This document shows, piece after piece, positions 16,776 through 23,405 of a stretch of DNA of 37,618 nucleotides. The stretch spans positions 1-37,618 of the IMG/VR virus record IMGVR_UViG_3300047994_000123; one strand, given 5' to 3'. The notes under the pieces were generated by a model, which did no database searches, was not told the origin of the DNA, and was given only the letters and a program-made list of their open reading frames with translations. This DNA is from a virus. Numbering within the stretch: position 1 is the stretch's first letter; each line of letters starts with the position of its first letter. Both the position numbers and the translations under genes were made by a program.

Positions 16776-18877
16776 GCGTGTAATCTCGTAAATTTAAGTA
16801 TATCTCTATTTACTGATAATAGGGTAGTAGATGTTTGTAACAACTGCTCCATAATAGAGGATTGATAACTAAGTAAGCTATTTATGTTAGAATTATTACT
16901 CGGCTTCTCTATTGCGGAACTACTTGATGCGGGAGTGTCAGTAGACTGAGATGAAGATGTGTCAGGGGTATTAGGTGCAGTAGTGGGCGATGCTGATGGA
17001 CTGTTAATAGTAGAAGGTGCAGGGGTCTTGGGGACAGATATTTCTCCTTTCTTAGATTCAGACGGATTTAGCCCTGCAGCAAACTTATCAGCATCTTCCT
17101 GTACTTTTAATCTTTTCTTTGCATCATCATTACCGAAGAACGAAAGAATGCTGTCGAGACCTTTAAAGGTGCTAGTGGCACCTTTTTGAAATGTTTCACT
17201 ATCCTTTAGCCAATGTTCATATGCAAATGTTCCTACTTCGTAGCCCGCTAGAAGAGCACCACCAACTGCTCCGGCTCTTGCTGCCATTTTACCTAAAGAT
17301 CCGCCTAATGTTTCAAAAGCAGATGCAAGAATATTACCTGATCCTTTAAATAAACTTGAAATTGTTCTTAGTCCACTACTAAATAATGCAATATCTGAAA
17401 TAAGTCCTAATACAACAACACCTGCACCTATCCAACTTCTAGTTTCGGCATTTAAAATATTTATTCCACCATACGCTGCTGTATTAAATAACTTTAATGC
17501 AGCAGTAGCACCGTTAACCTGTTCAACCATAGGATAAAATGCAGATTGTAAAATCGCTTGAGTTTTTTCAAACTGCTGATTTAACGACGATAAAGATGCC
17601 TGAGTTTTTTGAGCATTTTCATCCTGGTCAGACGAGGCATCAGTAACATCTCTACCTGACTGCATTATCGAATTTACCGTAGCGGCCGCTGCGCCACCGA
17701 CCCCATCAAGAGTAAGACCTAAATTAGCAATTCTTCCTGTATTATTTTCGACTTGTTCAGAAAAGTCTCTTAGTCGTTTTTGTGCTTCGACTGGACTAAG
17801 TCCAATTAAGCTTTTAGCAAATTTAGACAACTGATTTGCATAATCGCCAAGGCCGGCTGCTTGTAATTTTCTAAATCCTTCAACTTGCATATCATTCGAC
17901 GATGCAGCAAGTTCTAGTATTGTCTGTCTTAATCCTTGATCTTTAATTCCTGCTGTAGCAAGTGCCAAATTTCTGCCAGCTTCGGCACCGTATTTTGCAG
18001 TAACTATCATTGTTTCGGTAGACTTAGATGTTTGTTTGTTATTTTCTAATATCTGATCACGAGACATTCCTATAGTCTTTGACAATTTATCTACCTGCGA
18101 ACCAAATCTAATAGATTCACTGGCAATTTCTTCAGCACTTTTTCCCCTAATATTCATGTAACCTTTTTCAGACTCAATCAAAGAACCTATTAAGTCATTA
18201 AGATTTTCATTATAGTATCCCTGTGCATTTAGCTGATCGGTAGATGCCTTTATAGCCTTAGAAAATTTATTAACTCCCACTACATTGACCGATGTTGAAT
18301 ATTTTTCAAGTGTCTTTTGCATTACTTCCATGCGCTGACCTGTTTCATTTACCATCTGATTTAATGCTTTAAATCCATCGGTAGTATCGTTATTTCCGTT
18401 TAACACATTTATGCCAGATTGATAAAGAGAATCATAGACACTGAGATATTTTTTATCATTTTCTAATAATTTATTTCCAGCTAATGATATTTTCCCAAAA
18501 ACATAATCAACTTTATCTCCAGTAGTGTTTAATGATTTACCACGTTTAATATCATCATTACCTTGCTGTTCTAATAACTTATCTCTTTTTTTCTTTTTTT
18601 CGTACTCCTCAACATCGAGTCTGACAGTCCTTGCAAGCTTGTCGAGATCATCTGAAGCTTGTTTAGCCGAACTATTACCTGCACTGGAACCACCCGAACC
18701 ACCCGAACCACCAGTTTTTAATTGTTGAAATATTAACGTCTGCATGTCGAATGATTTTTTTAGATACATTTCTATATCTTGAGCAGTTTTTTGTGTAGCC
18801 CATGGCGGCAACCCGTCGAGCGCATCGACAAGTGAACCTTTATCGGCTCCTGTAATGTAAACTGAATTATCAGCCAT
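16772..18877 (-). CDS. Tape-measure-like tail protein
   Basis: About 701 residues from MADNSVYITGADKG. The open frame extends to a TTG at 18937, but that codon lies inside the late promoter, so the ATG at 18877 is preferred; no strong ribosome site is visible. Features are a Gly/Ser linker near residue 55-70, long polar helices (about 90-460) with KKKKRDKLLEQQG, two hydrophobic segments (about 481-503 WIGAGVVVLGLISDIALF, and 530-553), then a Pro/Ser/Thr-rich linker and a helical end (LLSYQSSIMEQLLQTSTTLL). This architecture is that of tail tape-measure proteins, which set tail length and pass into the host membrane. T4's counterpart is gp29, at a different map position. No direct sequence match is claimed. 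Confidence 0.5.
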   Translation of the reverse strand: MADNSVYITGADKGSLVDALDGLPPWATQKTAQDIEMYLKKSFDMQTLIFQQLKTGGSGGSGGSSAGNSSAKQASDDLDKLARTVRLDVEEYEKKKKRDKLLEQQGNDDIKRGKSLNTTGDKVDYVFGKISLAGNKLLENDKKYLSVYDSLYQSGINVLNGNNDTTDGFKALNQMVNETGQRMEVMQKTLEKYSTSVNVVGVNKFSKAIKASTDQLNAQGYYNENLNDLIGSLIESEKGYMNIRGKSAEEIASESIRFGSQVDKLSKTIGMSRDQILENNKQTSKSTETMIVTAKYGAEAGRNLALATAGIKDQGLRQTILELAASSNDMQVEGFRKLQAAGLGDYANQLSKFAKSLIGLSPVEAQKRLRDFSEQVENNTGRIANLGLTLDGVGGAAAATVNSIMQSGRDVTDASSDQDENAQKTQASLSSLNQQFEKTQAILQSAFYPMVEQVNGATAALKLFNTAAYGGINILNAETRSWIGAGVVVLGLISDIALFSSGLRTISSLFKGSGNILASAFETLGGSLGKMAARAGAVGGALLAGYEVGTFAYEHWLKDSETFQKGATSTFKGLDSILSFFGNDDAKKRLKVQEDADKFAAGLNPSESKKGEISVPKTPAPSTINSPSASPTTAPNTPDTSSSQSTDTPASSSSAIEKPSNNSNINSLLSYQSSIMEQLLQTSTTLLSVNRDILKFTRLHA

Positions 18878-18898
18878 AAGAGTGTTAATTATGTCCCG

Positions 18899-18907
18899 TG
18901 ATAAATA
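18899..18907 (+). promoter_or_regulatory. Late promoter (TGATAAATA) for the gp26 operon
   Basis: The plus strand reads GTGATAAATATATG, with an expected start near 18913, about 45 bases before the ATG of gp26. It points toward the opposing late promoter 20 bases away. Confidence 0.75.
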
Positions 18908-18927
18908 TATGAAATAGTAATCAAGAC

Positions 18928-18936
18928 TATTTATCA
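18928..18936 (-). promoter_or_regulatory. Late promoter (TGATAAATA) for the tape-measure/portal operon
   Basis: The minus strand reads TTGATAAATAGTC, with an expected start near 18922, about 45 bases before the ATG at 18877. It faces the plus-strand promoter at 18899-18907, so the two transcripts should overlap by roughly 10 bases at their 5' ends. Confidence 0.72.
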
Positions 18937-18957
18937 AAATATTTTCAGAGGAACATT

Positions 18958-19806
18958 ATGGAACAACAAGTTCAAAACAATAATCCGTTAAAGCAATATT
19001 TTAGAGCAATAAAACTTTATCTATCATTACCAAGCGGAACAAGTTATTATCCGCCAGATATGATCGCCTTTACAGATAAAGGCGAAATAGGTATTTTACC
19101 TATGACTGGTAAAGATGAACTTGCTTTAAAAAATCCAGATGCATTACTTAACGGGGAAGCATTAATCGAAGTTCTTACAAGTTGTGTTCCCGCTATTAAA
19201 AATCCAAGAGCATTACTAACAAACGATATAGACGCATTGATTACAGCAGTTCGATATGCAACATATAACGATTCATTGGAAACTACTATTAATTGCCCAA
19301 AGTGTTCATATGAAAATACATATAAGCTTGATTTACAATATGCATTAGATAATATGACTCAATTAGAATCTGAGTATGTAGTAAATCTTGATAACGGATT
19401 ATCTATTTTTGTTCAACCATATACATTTCCAGATCTATTAAAAAGTCTTCACTCGCAATTTGAAAGAAACAAATTTGCAAGAGCAGCAGAAAGTGAAACA
19501 ATCAGTGATGAACAGAGATCAAGTATTTTTAAGAAAGCATTTAAAGAAATAGCAGTAACAAAATTTGATTTGATGTGCAGTGCTATTCTTAAAGTAGTAG
19601 ATGAATCAAAAAATGTAAATGTATCTGATAAAAAATTTATTAAAGATTTCTTACAGAATATTGATAAGAAAAGTTTAGATAAAATAAGTGACCAAGTAGA
19701 TAAAATTAATCAAATAGGTATCAAAAAAGTATTCACTGCAAAATGTGAAAAATGTACTCACGAATGGGAAAGCGAAATTGATTTTAATCCTGTAAATTTT
19801 TCATAA
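18958..19806 (+). CDS. 26: Baseplate hub subunit, T4 gp26-like
   Basis: A 282-residue protein of the T4 gp26 baseplate family, a component needed to assemble the central hub. Characteristic are the early segment LYLSLPSGTSYYPPDMI (about residues 20-36), the block GEIGILPMTGKDELALKNPD and the following helix ending VPAIKNPRALLTNDIDALI. Two Cys pairs, INCPKCSYEN (C113, C116) and KCEKCTHEW (C263, C266), could form one zinc site, with the intervening ~145 residues as a separate helical insert. AGAGGAA precedes the start. It leads a three-gene operon under the late promoter at 18899. Confidence 0.82.
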   Translation: MEQQVQNNNPLKQYFRAIKLYLSLPSGTSYYPPDMIAFTDKGEIGILPMTGKDELALKNPDALLNGEALIEVLTSCVPAIKNPRALLTNDIDALITAVRYATYNDSLETTINCPKCSYENTYKLDLQYALDNMTQLESEYVVNLDNGLSIFVQPYTFPDLLKSLHSQFERNKFARAAESETISDEQRSSIFKKAFKEIAVTKFDLMCSAILKVVDESKNVNVSDKKFIKDFLQNIDKKSLDKISDQVDKINQIGIKKVFTAKCEKCTHEWESEIDFNPVNFS

Positions 19807-19814
19807 GGTCACTA

Positions 19815-20033
19815 ATGTTTTACCCTCCTGAAAAATTAAGTGACCTTATTGATTCATATATAAAGGATGGCATTGCACTAAAAGAACAAATTGCGGATAT
19901 ATGTTATCACATGGAAGGTGGAATTGAATGGAATTCAGCTTGGGGTATGAGTTTCGAAGACAGAGAAATTGTAATAAAAGTGGTTAATAGAAGATTAAAA
20001 GAAAAAAATCCAGGTGGTAAGGACTACATGTGA
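19815..20033 (+). CDS. Small baseplate-operon protein (gp51 position)
   Basis: A 72-residue protein with the distinctive segment IADICYHMEGGIEWNSAWGMSFEDRE, a helix-turn motif repeated in short proteins next to baseplate hub or tape-measure genes of many myoviruses. AAGGTCAC precedes the ATG, 8 bases after the gp26 stop. In T4, gene 26 is followed by gene 51, a hub-assembly factor, but T4 gp51 is 249 residues; equivalence is a guess from position. A tail-assembly chaperone role is an alternative. Confidence 0.5.
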   Translation: MFYPPEKLSDLIDSYIKDGIALKEQIADICYHMEGGIEWNSAWGMSFEDREIVIKVVNRRLKEKNPGGKDYM

Positions 20034-20041
20034 GGATTATC

Positions 20042-20611
20042 ATGCATAAAAAGTTAGAAATACAAGAGCTCGACATTCCAATAGACGATATTGAGTGTTG
20101 GGAAAGATATCCTAAACATCGTTGGGTTTATGATTTATCTCGTTTACTCGATGCTCAAAATATTAAATGGAGTCTATTTGAAACAGATGCTCTTAAAGAT
20201 AAAGAATTAAATATATATCTCGAATCTTTAAAAGAAATAGAATATGATCCTGGTTACATCTATATTAATAGACCAAACGGATTTCATACTCTTGCCGAAG
20301 TATATCTAACTAAAGGTGAAATTAAACTTACTAGATATTTTGACAAAAGAACTCTATTAGAGATAAACGAATTTATAGGAAATATAGAACTTCGCGTCAA
20401 TGCATTTGTGTCAATGCATTTTCAGAAATTCACAGGTGTTATTACAATGGAATTTGTTGGAAATGATATTATGTCAATTAGACTTCGTGCTTACCCAGAG
20501 TTAGGGCAAAATACAGAATCGATAAAACTCACTAAGCGCATCTATAAGAAGACCGAGATCATTGTTAGTGGTCCTACGGACCAAGCCCTTCACGAAAAAG
20601 TCGCTTCGTAA
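20042..20611 (+). CDS. Conserved-looking protein of unknown function
   Basis: About 189 residues from MHKKLEIQELDIPIDDIECW. The ATG at 20042 is preferred over the GTG at 20030 because GAGGAT lies 7 bases upstream of it. The segment CWERYPKHRWVYDLSRLLDAQ (about residues 20-40) is striking: it is rich in aromatic and basic residues and has the look of a conserved active or binding site. The rest is mixed alpha/beta without signal peptide or membrane segment. It is the last gene of the gp26 operon, and a TGGTCC/GGACCA hairpin lies inside its 3' end (20569-20583). No function is recognised. Confidence 0.7.
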   Translation: MHKKLEIQELDIPIDDIECWERYPKHRWVYDLSRLLDAQNIKWSLFETDALKDKELNIYLESLKEIEYDPGYIYINRPNGFHTLAEVYLTKGEIKLTRYFDKRTLLEINEFIGNIELRVNAFVSMHFQKFTGVITMEFVGNDIMSIRLRAYPELGQNTESIKLTKRIYKKTEIIVSGPTDQALHEKVAS

Positions 20612-20664
20612 ACTTCGCTCGTTTTTCGTTCGCGCTATTTGCTTCGCATAATATATTTAATTAA

Positions 20665-21225
20665 TGTTACATCAAATTGATGTGTTTTGAGTGTACTGAC
20701 GGAAGAATCAGACCAAGGGTATCCAAACCTTGGATATGGAAAAATCCTGACGGCTTCACCAGATCTGAACCGAAATATTTTTGTAGTGTTGGATTGATTA
20801 TGTCAACTACCGCTCATTAGGCGTTTCGGAAGGGGCCAATTAAGGCTCGCTGCATATGTAACTATCCTTCAGCTGATAATTACGCAACCAGTGGGGCATA
20901 CCCTGTTTTCACGTGCCCACTGCAAACTTAAACTCGATTATCTTACTTGCCACAATGGTAACTTTCATATAATCTTGCCTTTGCACACTCAAAGGTCTTG
21001 ACTGTTGCTCTCCATTCCGAAAGACACGTCAGCGAAATACTAACTGGGCTCGCTATCCCTGTATTGTGATTTGTATTTTTGTATTAAAAAGATTTAAAAT
21101 TGATATGCTTTTGTGTCTTGATTTGCTCAACAGCTCTGGGCTGTACACTATTTTATCCGCATTGTTAGAGCATCGCTAATAATCTTGATATAAGTAAAAA
21201 AGGGCCCGAATACCCTTTTTTAATT
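20665..21225 (+). ncRNA. Candidate large structured noncoding RNA (~550 nt)
   Basis: Plus-strand hairpins readable by eye: ACATC/GATGT (20669-20683); CCAAGG/CCTTGG (20713-20733) competing with TATCCAA/TTGGATA (20720-20736); GTAG-TTG/CAA-CTAC with a 2-base bulge (20783-20810); GAAGG/CCTTC (20829-20870); CAGTGGG-CA/TG-CCCACTG with a bulge (20889-20922); CCTTTG/CAAAGG (20978-20995); AGCGA/TCGCT (21031-21054); ACAGC/GCTGT (21130-21144). AGTGTAC (20690-20696) and GTACACT (21143-21149) could close ~460 bases as one long-range helix. The segment is less AT-rich than its surroundings and ends in a T-tailed terminator. No tRNA, tmRNA, RNase P or group I intron core was recognised. It is either a separate RNA or a long tail of the gp26 mRNA; no convincing promoter of its own is visible. 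Confidence 0.5.
21196..21221 (+). terminator. Bidirectional intrinsic terminator
   Basis: AAAAAAGGG and CCCTTTTTT form a 9-bp stem around CCCGAATA, with T runs in both directions. It ends plus-strand transcription through the gene-free stretch and, 15 bases past the stop codon, minus-strand transcription of the endolysin gene. Confidence 0.9.
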
Positions 21226-21235
21226 TTTATACTTA

Positions 21236-21820
21236 TTAGAAATTTGCATTTGGATCAGTAGAAAATGCACGCATTTCAGTTATGCGACGTAGCCATCCAT
21301 TTAAAAAATGTGACTGACTTGGATTATTTGCAACAATATCTTGATAGTATTTTGCTCTAATATCACAAATTTTATTACATAAATCAATAGGATCTATTGC
21401 TGATAATGCAGCAAGTGTTATCTTACCTATAATTCCATCTTCGGTTACACCCACAGCTCTTTGTAGAAACTTTTTAGCCCTAGATACGCCGTGATTGACG
21501 CAACTATCAAAATGAAGGACTCCTACACGAGCATTAAGATTATCACATAGACCGGTAATCCAATAACGATCATAATAGACTGCTTCAGCTTGTGACCAGG
21601 TTAGATTTGCAATATTAAGATCGGGATTATCATTCTTTGCAATTCCAAATTTTGTTTCTCCACCGTGATCAAGAGGATCATTAACATATCCAACTGCATC
21701 TTTTTGAGCCTGCGTATTAATAAGGCCTGCTATCACATCCGGTGTTAACTTAAATCCGGGACCTACTTCATACAGCATACAATGAAGAACTGCACTCTCA
21801 AAAGCCGATGGATATGACAT
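21236..21820 (-). CDS. Endolysin, GH108-type muramidase with peptidoglycan-binding domain
   Basis: A 194-residue lysis enzyme. GYVNDPLDHGGETKFGIAK (residues 44-62) followed by LTWSQAEAVYYDRYW is the signature of glycoside hydrolase family 108. VGVTEDGIIGKITLAAL (near residue 124) is the matching PG_binding_3 segment. In most members the catalytic Glu sits directly before GGYVN; here that place is AVGYVN. MLYEVG (Glu18) lies ~25 residues earlier, so an insertion between the catalytic Glu and the glycine loop is likely. No signal peptide is seen, so a holin elsewhere is expected. A strong AAGGAG ribosome site and a late promoter (21843-21851) lie upstream. Confidence 0.85.
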   Translation of the reverse strand: MSYPSAFESAVLHCMLYEVGPGFKLTPDVIAGLINTQAQKDAVGYVNDPLDHGGETKFGIAKNDNPDLNIANLTWSQAEAVYYDRYWITGLCDNLNARVGVLHFDSCVNHGVSRAKKFLQRAVGVTEDGIIGKITLAALSAIDPIDLCNKICDIRAKYYQDIVANNPSQSHFLNGWLRRITEMRAFSTDPNANF

Positions 21821-21842
21821 GATATCTCCTTTTATTTTCTAG

Positions 21843-21851
21843 TATTTATCA
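21843..21851 (-). promoter_or_regulatory. Late promoter (TGATAAATA) for the endolysin gene
   Basis: The minus strand reads ATGATAAATACTAG, with an expected start near 21837, about 17 bases before the endolysin ATG. It is back-to-back with the plus-strand promoter at 21909. Confidence 0.75.
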
Positions 21852-21908
21852 TATATAAAATCACGATAGATATACTATATGGAAAATTACAATAGATTTA
21901 ACACTAAA

Positions 21909-21917
21909 TGATAAATA
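21909..21917 (+). promoter_or_regulatory. Late promoter (TGATAAATA) for the resolvase-like gene
   Basis: The plus strand reads ATGATAAATAAC, with an expected start near 21923 and a leader of about 70 bases before the ATG at 21992. Confidence 0.7.
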
Positions 21918-21991
21918 ACTATATGTTTAATGATTTCTATGTATATGCCTTGTTCTATCCGATACAAATATAAAGGAAATAATAGATACAT

Positions 21992-22492
21992 ATGACTAAA
22001 GTAAACGGAAAAAATAAGGGTAGCACGTTTGAAAGAAAAATTGCAAACTTATTATCAGATAAATTTAAAAACTCATTAGGTATAGAAAAAGGATTTAGAA
22101 GAAATCCCGATTCGGGAAGTTTCTTTGGTGGGCAAAATGAATCACGAACCGAAACATACGGAACAGAGTTTGCAATTTTCGGCGACTTAATTTGCCCTAA
22201 ATCCTTTATATATTCTGTCGAATGTAAACATTATAAATCTCCTCCGTCATTTCAGTCATTCTTAAATGCTGATATCAAAGAATGGGATATGTGGATTAAG
22301 CAGGCTGAACAGGATAGTGTAAAATCTTCTAAAAAAATGTTTCTCATTATTAAGTATAATAATGTGAATGAATTTATAATCACCGATGACAAAATAGGAA
22401 ATTGCAGAATATGTTTTTATTATAAGAATAAATTTGGTTATATGCTTAATGATATATTATCATTAGACGATTCGCATTTCTTTCAGACATAA
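21992..22492 (+). CDS. Holliday-junction-resolvase-like PD-(D/E)xK nuclease
   Basis: A 166-residue protein. KGSTFERKIANLLS (Glu14), GFRRNPDSGS, then FGDLICPKSFIYSVECKHYK (Asp65, Glu77, Lys79) spell out the E...D...ExK catalytic set and the strand order of archaeal Hjc-type resolvases. The following WIKQAEQDSVKSSKKMFLIIKY is the usual amphipathic helix and strand. Branched-DNA cutting before packaging, done in T4 by the unrelated endonuclease VII (gp49), is the likely job, and late expression from the promoter at 21909 agrees. AAGGAAA lies ~13 bases before the ATG, rather far. A general recycling nuclease is the alternative. Confidence 0.78.
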   Translation: MTKVNGKNKGSTFERKIANLLSDKFKNSLGIEKGFRRNPDSGSFFGGQNESRTETYGTEFAIFGDLICPKSFIYSVECKHYKSPPSFQSFLNADIKEWDMWIKQAEQDSVKSSKKMFLIIKYNNVNEFIITDDKIGNCRICFYYKNKFGYMLNDILSLDDSHFFQT

Positions 22493-22516
22493 ATTCATCG
22501 GCTATAGTATGCAGAC

Positions 22517-22765
22517 GTGAAAATCCTCGACGTTTGGATCCAACAACAGAAGGACGTCGAGGATGAGGGAGATTTAAATCTAATTCTTATTAAGATATCT
22601 CGCAAGGAAAAATGGATTCTATTTCCACAGAATTTAAAATTTCAGACTGAACGTTCGTTAAACTATAAAGGTTGGATATTTGTTGAATGGGACCAGTTTT
22701 GGTCTATTCAAGAAAATCGGGATTTGGTAAAAAATTATTCAACTTCTTCTGTTCTTCCCACTTAA
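22517..22765 (+). pseudogene. C-terminal half of a second resolvase-like protein, probable remnant
   Basis: An 82-residue frame starting at GTG 22517. ILDVWIQQQKDVEDEGDLNLILIK lines up with EWDMWIKQAEQDSVKSSKKMFLIIK of the preceding nuclease, and WILFPQNLKF continues as the next strand. The catalytic N-terminal half is absent: a stop codon lies a few codons upstream and no start with a good ribosome site is visible. Its last ~60 bases overlap the converging 233-residue gene. It may be a decayed duplicate, or the original 3' end left after replacement of the resolvase gene. Expression as a small protein cannot be excluded. Confidence 0.5.
22523..22564. repeat. Perfect 11-bp inverted repeat with inner palindrome
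   Basis: ATCCTCGACGT (22523-22533) and ACGTCGAGGAT (22554-22564) are exact inverted copies flanking 20 bases. The loop starts with the palindrome TTGGATCCAA (22534-22543). There is no T run, so it is not an intrinsic terminator. Confidence 0.9.
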
Positions 22766-23405
22766 AAAATATTCTTAGATTCCTATTTGCATCGTTTGGC
22801 CAGGTTTCTGCACAGAACTTAATATCCAAACTTGCTGCTTTTTTCCAATCGCTTAGTAAGAATTTGCATGTTGTTTTCTTACCGCCGATACGCCGATCGA
22901 TATATCTGTTAATGGTGTCGACTATTTCCGAATCCGACAGTCTAAAATTAGCAATGCCTAATAGTCTGCCATCATAGAATGCAGCATAAGTAATCATGGG
23001 ATTATGATCGCGAAATTTAACAATACTTTCGTGATCTTCAAAGCCAAATGCACCACCCCCTGTTAACTGTGTAGTGGTTCTGGAAATATAGGTAGAATGT
23101 TGCTCTGTTTTAATTTCGTGACATTGGTTTAATGTTTCGTCAACTGCATCATATGTAGTCATACCAGCAGTTGTACTAAGCATATTGAAATTATGTCGCA
23201 AATTTATTACACGAGATACAACTCTTTCTCTTAATAATGCATTCAAATTTTTGTCTCTCATGAGGGTTTCTATTAGAAAGAAACCCTCATCGCTACCCAT
23301 TAATTCTCGTACCCTGGTATCGTTATTTAATGCATATTCCGTAGCAGCTTCAATTTGTGTTGGCGTCCATACGTCTGTCGCTATTTTTATTGTTTTCTTT
23401 GTCAT
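22704..23405 (-). CDS. Unknown protein of the recombination operon
   Basis: A 233-residue protein. Its ATG overlaps the gp46 stop codon (TAATG), so it is translated with the recombination nuclease. The N terminus is polar and helical (TDVWTPTQIEAATEYALNND). The middle holds a Gly-rich piece (TQLTGGGAFGFEDHE) and hydrophobic strands (NPMITYAAFYDGRLLGIANF). Near the end the segment RRIGGKKTTCKFLLSDWKK is basic. No signal or membrane segment is seen. I recognise no family. The context suggests a function in DNA replication or recombination, but that is inference from the operon only. Confidence 0.72.
   Translation of the reverse strand: MTKKTIKIATDVWTPTQIEAATEYALNNDTRVRELMGSDEGFFLIETLMRDKNLNALLRERVVSRVINLRHNFNMLSTTAGMTTYDAVDETLNQCHEIKTEQHSTYISRTTTQLTGGGAFGFEDHESIVKFRDHNPMITYAAFYDGRLLGIANFRLSDSEIVDTINRYIDRRIGGKKTTCKFLLSDWKKAASLDIKFCAETWPNDANRNLRIFFKWEEQKKLNNFLPNPDFLE

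Larger units (their letters stand above)
20612..21235. other. Longest gene-free stretch of the window
   Basis: No open frame of meaningful length exists here on either strand. The first ~50 bases carry several CTTCG/TTCGC words. The rest holds the candidate structured RNA described separately, and the last 40 bases hold a bidirectional terminator between the converging gp26 operon and the endolysin gene. In a genome where genes otherwise abut or overlap, this gap is exceptional. Confidence 0.9.

Noticed and set aside
18878-18937. Twenty extra N-terminal residues on the tape-measure-like protein from a TTG start
   Set aside because: The TTG is part of the late promoter, so it would lie upstream of the transcript start; the ATG at 18877 is used instead.
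20629-20657. Possible sigma-70 promoter for the noncoding RNA (TATATT at 20652)
   Set aside because: The matching -35 place reads TTCGCG, too far from TTGACA to support.
20612-21235. Group I or II intron, tmRNA or tRNA cluster
   Set aside because: I found no P7-type core words, no domain V hairpin, no tRNA-like arms and no tag frame; the flanking genes are also not split.
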